From Physella acuta (lineage: Eukaryota; Mollusca; Gastropoda; Physidae), in assembly GCF_028476545.1 (NCBI RefSeq), contig NW_026731937.1, positions 431,614 to 495,613 of the forward strand: 64,000 nucleotides of DNA, read 5' to 3'. The notes beneath the pieces were generated by a model. That model did no database searches and had not been told where the DNA came from. It worked only from the letters and a program-made list of their open reading frames with translations. The position numbers and the translations under genes were made by a program. This document shows positions 55,251 through 64,000 of the stretch, piece after piece (the stretch's first letter is position 1; every line of letters starts with the position of its first letter).

Positions 55251-55947
55251 TGTAACTAGGGGAAGTTACCAGAGACATAACGCAGTACAGCGCTGTCAAC
55301 TTTGACACGACTGATGCAATAACACAGGTGTTGGCTGATAACGATCAGAAAGCCAAGGCGTAGTATCTTGGGAAGCGATACGATAAGAACGCAATACGGT
55401 CTGTCAACTTTGATGTGACAGGATGCAGATGGCTTATTAAATCGGACTGTACGACAGAAGCGGCGTAATTAACATTCTGATGCAACGATTAGAATCGATT
55501 ACGATTACGATTATGATAGAACCGAATACGATTACGAATACGAAGGGGATATATAGGAAGGCGACGGCTGAGCTCGCTGTCTCTCGGTCTCTCGCTCTCT
55601 CTCTCGATCAGTCAGTCAGTGAGGCAGTATCAAGTTGGTTATTGAACGGGTTAGCCGTATTGTGTTAAGAAGGACGATAGACATGTGCATTCAGTTATGT
55701 GAAGACTAGTGAGGACTGTTGGGGGTCAGTTGATTCAGACTATTATTGTGAAGCATTCCTTTTGATTCATTATATTATTGTGAAGCATTTCTTTGATTCA
55801 TGTAATAAAAGGATCAATAGCGAACCTGCATCTTCGAGTATCTATACTGTGGTCGATGTTGTGTAGAATGAGTGGTTAGACTCGGTAACATTTGGCGTTG
55901 TCGAGCAGAACTCGTTAACATTTGGCACTACAGGCAAATAGTCTCGT

Positions 55948-55951
<4 letters not shown>
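55251..55951 (+). repeat. 3' LTR of the gypsy element
   Basis: Matches the 5' LTR over its full 701 bp as far as I can read. It is preceded by a purine-rich tract (AAAAAAAGGCAGGGGTGGA) that would prime plus-strand synthesis in this family. It runs directly into (AT)n on its right side. Confidence 0.92.
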
Positions 55952-56029
<78 letters not shown>

Positions 56030-56030
<1 letters not shown>

Positions 56031-58084
56031 CAGACATTAGTAAGTTAGGGAGTTCGACGTTGTAACTTTGCGAAGTGAGGCAGATAAGTTCTCTAAAGGA
56101 AAAATCAATGGGAAGTATACAAGCTATAAGATGAAATACTTTGCAACCTTGTCTGATATAGATATTTGGCACTTTTATACTTCGTTACATATATGTATTA
56201 TAGAAAACCTTCCTAACTTACGCGATCCTGATATTATATAGCTTTTTATAGCTTTGCGACATTAGAAAAATGTAAAAAAATTTAAAAAAAAAAAATTGTA
56301 AACATTACGCTCAGTTTTGATTAAAGAACGTTGTACTTAAAATAATGATGGTGTGGATAAGGGTGATTTGTGCACGTAATGCGATAAGTATGCAAGTCGG
56401 TGCGAAAAGCCACGTAGTTGTGTGCTTTTATTCTAAAATTAACTGTATTAAATTTCCGTAATTCTAAAACATAAAGTAAAAAAAATTGTAAAAAAGTTGT
56501 AAACATTGCATAGGGCCTACAAATTTGACTAAAGAATGTGTGTACTTAAAATGTATGTGGTGTGGGTAGGGGTGAGTTGTGCACATATTGCGATAAGTAT
56601 GCGGGGGGGGGGGGGGTGAGGGAAAAGTCACGTAGTTGTGTGTAGTTATTATAATCTTTTTGTATTAAATTATTTCGATATGTCTATTACATGAAGGTTA
56701 GATAAATGCGATAAACATGCGTGGGGGTGTGGGAAAGTCTGGAAGGCGTGCGTATTTAACTGTATTAAATTATTTCCGTATATATAAAACGTAAAAAGTT
56801 TAAAGGAACCCACACAAATTGAAGTTTCACGCTTAAAATATAGATCAATATTGTAGTATCTAAAATAGTATGTTTGATAATATAGGTACCACTGATACTT
56901 GTTTCCATACAATTTGTTTGAGCACATGGTAATGCCTATTTATACATCTGGAGGTTATTTGTTTTACATAGGGATAAAAAGTTATGTCATATTCATGCGT
57001 TTTAAAGGGGATGGGATGAAGAACGATGATAGTTTGGACGTTTATCGCAATATATGCATACTTTAGGTGGGGTGACTTTGGGGTTAACGTCATTGGGTGA
57101 TATTTAAAAATGTAGAATTTTAATATCTACACAAAAGACCGCTTCTATACACATGCGACTATATTTTTTTTCAAAATCTATTTAAAGCTTAACTTACCAA
57201 AAGGGTGTAGAAATCAATACGGGCCATTTTATCCTCTTGTATCCCGAGGTAATTAAAACAGATGTAGTATTTAGTATGTCCTATGTGTCTTAAACACATA
57301 CACAAACGGAAAAGATGATGATGAGTGAGAATAATTTTAATTCATGTAGGCCTACGTAGAAAACTAACACTGAACACAACATTGAAAGAAATATCCAAGA
57401 TGCGTAACTTAGTATGCCACATGTGTCTTGAACACGAACGGAAAAGATGACGAGTCCGAATAATATTACTTTAGAGCACTAAAAATCATCACAGCAATAA
57501 TATAAATGATGACGGAAGGTATTCGGAAAACAGGGCCCATCATTTATAGTCACGTGCTATAAAATATTTTTAGTATTGGTCACTATAAAATAGCCAATCT
57601 TTAAACCGAAACCACGATTGGTGATATTTATAACCAATGAATAGTTCGTTTTTTCTTGATATGGGTGGAGTTTAAATTCTGACCGACACACATGTCAGAA
57701 TTATTTCCCCATGTTCGCAAAAACTACCCACGCGTCAAGATCGTTCGCCACCATTTCAGTTAGCACCTTTTCCCCCGCCCCTATTCGCACATTGTTGGAT
57801 CAACGTAGCCCGGAGAATTTTGCTAGACGTCTGTCTGGACATTACCTAACATTCGTCGGACTCGCTTGCCTATTGAATCTTGAGTTCAAGGACAGATTAT
57901 GTAATAAATAGGCCAGAAAACCTGGCTAAGCACATATTTAATTATAAAAAATCTACGCAAAGGCTAAAAGCATGACTAGATACACACTGGCCAAATTAGT
58001 GCGCGAAATAATTTTATTTCCGTCTGCACGCCAATAGGTTTTCAAAAATACCATACGAGTTATTAAAAACATATGTATTTAAAA
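56030..58084. other. Mostly unique sequence right of the LTR element
   Basis: Contains several GCGATAAGTATGC/GTGGGGGTG phrases (56340-56740) that look like diverged tandem copies, and a CpG-richer patch with a 66-codon plus-strand frame at 57711-57911 of no recognised family. The counterparts of copy A exons 1-4 are not here. Confidence 0.5.
57199..57228 (-). other. Possible 5' exon (ATG with strong context and donor)
   Basis: Minus-strand GATAAAATGG gives an ATG with A at -3 and G at +4, ten codons (MARIDFYTLL), then GTAAGT. CpG-richer sequence with CCAAT-like and TATA-like motifs lies upstream (57560-57850). It could be a first exon of copy B or of another gene, but it ends in phase 0 whereas copy A exon 1 ends in phase 2, so the link to copy B is weak. 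Confidence 0.25.
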
Positions 58085-61000
58085 ATCTTAATAAATCATA
58101 GGGCCTAACTTAATTAAAATCAATCACGCTTACTTACCCTGCCAGTATGTAAAAACAAAATACATGGGGGGGGGGGGAGGGGTGTTGCGAATCATTTTAT
58201 ACCAGCTTACAGCGGTTTTAATTTTTTTTTTTTTATTCCAATGGATAATACCGCCCCCCCCCCATATCACCAAACCGCATGGTTTTTCTAAATGCAACTA
58301 GGCTATTGTGTTTAATTTTAATCTAACTATGCTGGCGGTCCACCTTTGGAGGGTGGGGGGGGGGGGGGGGGGGTTATCGTCCTTAACCACCTACTGATAA
58401 TGTTTCAAAGCCCAAATAGTTTGAAAATACATACAGCCGCTGCTAAGTAATATTTTGATTTAATTGTTCATAATTTTAAAAATTTTGGGTGTCAATTAGT
58501 GTGATTGATATTTTTTTTTCGTTAGCATATTTGTAAACTTAGAAAGCATTATGGTTTATAACAATAACAAGTTAAAATACTGTAAGATAATGTACATAGC
58601 AACGTCAACGTTTGTTAAATACGCGGTGGAAAATTATCTATATAATAAATTGGGTCTAATCATTGTGTTTGCATGTGTTTTGCTGTAGGCCTTTCCTTGG
58701 TTGGCTTCTCCTCTGTCGGCTTTGTCCAACCATATTGTGTTTTGTTTACGTTTTGCGTCAATCAGAGCCTTTGTATCGTGTCGGCTTTCTCTTTTGATCC
58801 TAGGCATTGTTATGTAATGAGCGTGATAAATGTGGTCAGTAAAGGTGGTTTGAACTATTGTTGTGATTAGTTGGGGAGAGCAAGACACATTAACTTTGTC
58901 TTTATGCGATTTCACGCTAATTTAAAGTTAGCAATTAAAAATCACTTTTGAAACTGAGATGGTCGAAAATTGTATTAAATTCTGTATAATATTATATAGC
59001 AAAAAAGAATTACAAAAACAAAACTACAACTGTATACTAAAATCTTTTTTGTGTGTTATAAATATTACTATATGTATACGATTTACTCATATACATCTAA
59101 AATGATTACATTACATTTAATTAAATTGTAAACTGATTAGCATAATACATAAAAGTATTAAGAAGGGGGTCTGTGGGGGTTCTAATTTTAAGGACGTATG
59201 AACCACTACTTTCATTTAGCAGTCAAGTAGGATTTGAACGGTATAGTTTATCGGCGTAACTTTAGTATCACGTACAAACTCTGACATCTATAATGCAACT
59301 TTATCTCTATGCAAAGATACAGGAAAAAAAGACACAGGAAAAAAGTGACAAATGTATATTTGCATGGAATTTCTTATTAAAAAAAAATATGTATTTAAAA
59401 ATCTTAATAAACCATAGGGCCTAACTTAACTGTTTTGATCTTTTGCGCTGTTATGTAATGTGCGTGATAAATGTGGGCAGTACCTATTGTTGCAATGAGA
59501 TGAGGGCAGCAAGTCACATTAACTACGTATAAAAACTGTATGGTATAGGATAATAATAAAACACGAGCTGACGCTGCTCTTTAGCTTAATTCCTATTTTT
59601 CAGTAATTCATAACTTGTAAATACGACAATACCAAAGCTGCGATTGAAAATATTAAGCTTTAAAATACTATCAGTAGCTAGTAAAGGACGATTATCCTCA
59701 CCTCCTTTTCCACTTCTCTCGCTCTCCTCCCCTCCCACCCCACTCCGCGAAAGCAGCCGTCTGTGACGACAGTTTACATGCGACAATGAAAAGAGCAAGC
59801 AGAATATTTTATTATCTCCTCTTAGTTTCAAATCTTTTAAAAAATCTAAATTATCTGCCCCTAATAGCTGTCACTACGACTGTAAACAGCTCACCAGACT
59901 GGTGGGGGTGGGGCTAGTGATGATATATTCTGTTGAGCTTACGTCTTTGTCTCACATGGTTCCAATGAAGAGAATAATATATATAGAAATTCTACTTTTC
60001 AGTAATTCATATTTTTTAAAATTCAACACTACCAATGCTGCGACTGTAAATATTTTGCACGATCATCTTACAAAATCCCTAGAATCAGGGGCGTAGCGAG
60101 GGGGAGCGGAAGGTGCGGACCGCACCGGGTGACACCATTTAGGGGGTTGAGACCAAGGCAAAAAATAGCAAAGGGGGGGGGGTGCAAATCAAAAACTAGA
60201 AAGTTTGTCCCCCCCCCCCCCCAGTCCCGTCCTCCCCCCCCCCCCCCCCCTTCCTGCGCTGGCTAGAATACATTTCCGAGATAAAAGTCTGGCAAAATTT
60301 CTTTATCTATGCCCGAGGGTAAGTAACATCAACTCAACAAAATGACGGGAAAGGTAGGTGGGGCATGAAACCACTGCGAGCCAGTCGGGTACCGTACGGG
60401 TGTTACACAACATCAAAAGCTTCGATCGTCGGCTTGTTGCGTCACGGACTAGTGGGGGTAAGGTGAGGCTATGGATGTGTCAGTGTCTGCCCTTACCCAC
60501 CCCAGTCCATTTTGGTAGATTTGGCGAGCTATTTACCGCCACGTGGTCCAGCGTATTAATTTTTTTTTAGTCAACCGAAGATAAGAGCAACGAGTTTAAA
60601 TTTAATTTATTTTTAAAGCCATTTTTTACAAAAAAGTAATGTACAAAATCAAATAATAAAACGTTACGCCAATCACATCAGTATTGTTTTATCAGGTTAC
60701 ACTAGTTGCAGCTATCCGGATTAATTTCTAAAGAAGATTAATTTTGACGATTAGTCCTGAGCCGTAAATACTACTACAACTGTCTTTTGCCGTTTCAATA
60801 GTTTAAGACAAAGTTATGAAACATGCCTGTCAACTTACATTCTCTCCCTTTCCTCAGACATCTACTATATTCTCCTAATATTGTTTATACATTTACCCCC
60901 GCACCGAGTGGCGGGGGGGGGGGGGGGGGGGGGGGCAAGTACTGATGAAAGAGGAAATACACCATATTTACAGTAAATTGGTATTCAGTTCTTTGAAGAC

Positions 61001-63760
61001 ATATATTAATTATATACAAGAAGAGGGAGGAAATATTTACAGTAAAATTAATCATCCAAACAAAAAAATAAGTTGGATACATATTAAATCAATAAATAAT
61101 ACTCTGGTGTATATTTTCCCTAAAAAATTTGGTGTAGACAAAACTGAGTTAAACTGTTTCAATAACCACAGCTTACAGGGGAATGGTGTGGTCAGTGTTC
61201 CCCGCCCACACCTCACGTCCGTATTTTACACCAAAGGTGGGCCGCCAGCATAGTTAGATTAAAATTCAACACAATAGCCTAGTCGCGTTTTGAAAAACCA
61301 AGTGGTTTGGTGATATGGCGGGGGGGGGGGGGGGGGGGGAGGATGGGTATCCATTAGAATCAAACAAAATTAAAACCGCTGTAAGCAACACCCCCCCCCC
61401 CACACACACATGCATTGTTTTTACACACGGGCAGGTTATGTAATTTGTAATCCGGACATTTTTACCGATTATTGATTTAGTACGTATTACACGAAAGTAA
61501 TAAATCTGGTAGCTTTGGTCTTTTAACACAATAAACATATTTTTATATGAGTAATGCAATCATAATATTCTGTAGAAGATGTTTATATTAAGCGTGATTG
61601 ATTTTATTTAAGTTGTTTTACGTTCCGCTTGAGTGAGTTATCGGACTTCCTAGCATAACAAACAAAACCGTCCCTTCCCCCACCTGTCCACAACAATACC
61701 CTCATCCTATAGATTAAATGATGGACTTTTGCGGAGGAGCGGGAAATCAGTGAGGGGGAAATCGGTAAGGGGAGGGGGTTTAGAAATATGTTGATTTATT
61801 TGTTAAGAATTGTAAAATTGTGTATGTCTATTGTTGTGGGTTGTATATTTTGATAGCATAAATTATTTATAGACGATACAAGCATTATGGTTTATATCAA
61901 TTGTAAGTAAAAATACTGTAAGATAATTTATACAACAATCTCAACTTTTGTTACGTATTTAATTAAATACGCCGTAGAAAAGTTAATTATAAAAGAAATT
62001 TAGACACACCGTGTTTTGCCGGTAAACAGGAAAAAAAACACAGAAAAAAAGTCACAGTTTTTGCTAGGAAAAAAAGTCACAGAAAAAAAAGTCACAGTGG
62101 AAAAATTTTATCGGAAAAAAAGTCACAGAAATAAAGTCACAGAAAAAAAGTCACAAAAATATTTTTAGAAATATTTTTATTTTTTTTGTTTAGAATTGTA
62201 AAATGTTGTATGTTTATTGTTGTGGGTTGTATTTTTTATAGCATAAATTATTTATAGACGTTAAAAGCATTATGGTTTATAACAATTGTAAGTAAAAAAT
62301 ATTCTAATATAATTTACACAACAATCTCAACATTTGTTACGTATTTAGTTAAAAACGCGGTAGAAAATTTAATTATAAAAGAAATTTAGGCAAATTTTGC
62401 CGTAGGCTATTCTCTGGTCGGCCTCTCCTCAGTAGGCATTGTCCGAACATATTTTGTGTTGTTGTCGTCATGCGTCAATGACAGCCTTTCAACCTTGTCG
62501 GCTTTCTGTTTTGATCCTAAGTTTTGTTATGTAATGAGCGTGATAAATGTGGGCAGTAAAGGTGGTTGAACTAAACATCTAAACATAACTATTGTTGCCA
62601 TGAGTTGAGGGCAGCAAGTCAGATGAACTTACCATTTCACGGTAATTTAATGTTGGTATTTAAAAAAAAACAGGATTAAAACCGTGGACTTTCGAGCATT
62701 CTATTAAACGCTACTAATCTTAGGTTTAACATAATTACAATCTAATTATAATCTTCATACTAAATATTTTTAGATGAATTATAAAAATTACTATGCGTAT
62801 ACAGCCTACACACATTACATTTAATTAATCCTAAGTTAATTTGCACTCTCTGAATATTTAATACATAAAAGTATTAACAAATCCCATGCAAATATATATT
62901 TGTGACTTTTTTTCCTGTGACTTTTTTTCCTGTGACTTTTTTTCCTGTGACTTTTTTTCTGTGTTTTTTTTTTCCTGTGTTTTTTTTTCCTGTGACTTTT
63001 TTTCCTACAATCGTTTTGCCGTAGGCTATTCCCTGGTCGGCCTCTCCTCAGTATGCATTGTCCGATCATAATTTGTGTTGTTGACATTTTGTGTCAAGGA
63101 GCCTTTGAACCTTGTCGGCTTTCTGTTTTGGTCCTAAGAACGTTTAACCAGCCCCCCCCCCCCCCCCCCCACCTCAAAAGAAATGACGTCATCAATACTC
63201 TATAATAAAAACACAGACATTACGGTCTAATTAATGTGTCTAATTTTTAAAGTGTTTACCGTGAAGAGTTTCTTTTATGCATCTCATCGGGTAGGGGCGA
63301 AGCCTCACCCCCGGTAGATCGTCTATGCCGACCTCCCCTCCCCCCTCAAAGAAATGACGTCATCGATAATCAATAATCAAAATACTGACATTACGGCCTA
63401 AATTATGTGTCGGCTTTTTTCACGGGCTAGTGGGGGCAGGGTGAGGCTATAAAAAACAGGGGATGGGAACATGGTATTAGAAAAAAATATTTAGACAGGT
63501 AAGAGGGGGGTGGGGGACAGAAGAGAAGCCAACCAAGGAAAGGCCTACAGTAAAACACATGCAAACAAAATGATTAGCCCCAATTTATTGTATAATAATT
63601 TTCCACCGTGTATTTAACAAACGTTGACGTTGCCTATTTTCTGTGGCATTATTTCCTACCAAAAAACTTTTTTTTTAATTTTTTTTTTCCTGTGAATTTT
63701 TAAGCGCTGATGTATGTATTTTTAAACTATTTGGGCTCAGCGGGACTTAAATTTCGAAAA
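58085..63760. repeat. Cluster of direct and inverted copies of one repeat family
   Basis: A segment of about 120 bp at 58593-58720 (CAACGTCAACGTTTGTTAAA ... CCTTTCCTTGGTTGGCTTCT) recurs inverted at about 63519-63645. Outer sequence near 58405-58435 recurs inverted near 63705-63760. A second inverted pair is 58095-58350 with 61215-61610. Direct copies of the GTCGGCTTTCT...TGATCCTA...GATAAATGTGG module lie at 58650-58905, 62395-62630 and 63017-63140, and a direct duplication covers 61840-62010 and 62225-62390. (GTCACAGAAAAAAA)n minisatellites sit at 62030-62155 and, inverted, at 62900-63005. No coding sequence is recognised. Confidence 0.7.
63165..63430. repeat. Two direct copies of an AATGACGTCATC unit
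   Basis: CAAA(A)GAAATGACGTCATCGATA ... GACATTACGGCCTAA appears at about 63173-63240 and again at 63345-63412, each preceded by CT-rich and C-rich sequence. TGACGTCA is a consensus CRE/ATF palindrome, but here it is simply part of a repeat. The remaining bases to 64000 show no gene. Confidence 0.6.
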
Positions 63761-64000
63761 TAGCAACTCATCAATGCGATCACTAATGTGTGTATTTTTA
63801 AACTATTTTGGCTCAGCGGGTCTCTATACCACCTCTTCACCCCCCATGCCCTAGTTGACCTTTTTGTTACTAACCGAGAGATAAGAAATTTGGCAGAGAA
63901 CGAGTTTATAAGGGAAGAATGTAAATTTTACCAATACCTTGACGAAATCTCTGAACCTCCATAAAATAGTTTGATGTAGATTGGCACATAGACGTAGGGG

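Noticed and set aside
56035-56092. Possible copy B exon 2 (good acceptor TTTTTCCTTTAG, Cys a few codons in)
   Set aside because: The phase would fit, but the downstream donor is poor (GTCTGT), the length is off by one, and the residues lack the family's ...SIIPA pattern.
57711-57911. A 66-codon plus-strand protein
   Set aside because: No recognisable family and no supporting splice sites. The frame lies in a CpG-richer patch that may be regulatory.
62836-63087. Lys/Ser/His-rich protein (KKSHRKKSHRKK) and its Cys/Phe complement
   Set aside because: Translations of the GTCACAGGAAAAAAA minisatellite.
63173-63412. TGACGTCA as a functional CRE
   Set aside because: It occurs as part of a direct repeat unit in a repeat cluster with no adjacent gene.

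Overview
The window looks like AT-rich nuclear DNA from a mollusc, most likely a gastropod. Reasons: compact multi-exon genes, many long (AT)n tracts, tRNA-derived SINEs, hAT-type MITEs with 8-bp target duplications, and a pearl/HINE-like repeat family. The species assignment is inference. All host coding sequence I can support lies on the minus strand.

Two tandem paralogues of the STRA6 (retinol uptake receptor) family dominate. Copy A (8443-25178) can be assembled by eye into 18 coding exons. Every junction is phase-consistent and the product is 750 residues with an initiator Met and a stop. Copy B (36081-49055) has the counterparts of exons 5-18, all open, with identical exon lengths except exons 9 and 18. 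Counterparts of exons 1-4 are not visible. The paralogy also covers flanking DNA: 950-1290 matches 31467-31808, and 4345-8442 matches 33095-36080. It stops at an (AT)n tract just upstream of copy B exon 5, where a young Ty3/gypsy element (49245-55951) has landed.

Layout: 1-945 diverged tandem sequence; 950-8442 repeats and paralogous 3' flank; 8443-25178 copy A; 25200-31450 intergenic SINEs, MITEs and a CpG-rich island with an RFX X-box; 31467-36080 second copy of the flank; 36081-49055 copy B; 49245-55951 LTR element; 56030-57900 mostly unique, with a possible 5' exon; 58085-63760 a dense cluster of direct and inverted copies of one repeat family.

The most unusual signal is that tandem arrays in the STRA6-like introns abut, and seem to derive from, splice sites. 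About 35 copies of a 23-bp unit carrying the exon 12 5' splice site follow exon 12 of copy A. A similar donor-derived array follows exon 14 (short in A, long in B). Arrays next to the 3' splice sites of copy A exons 3 and 6 are almost free of AG on the transcribed strand. Any out-of-place donor in the first two arrays would bring in an immediate in-frame stop.
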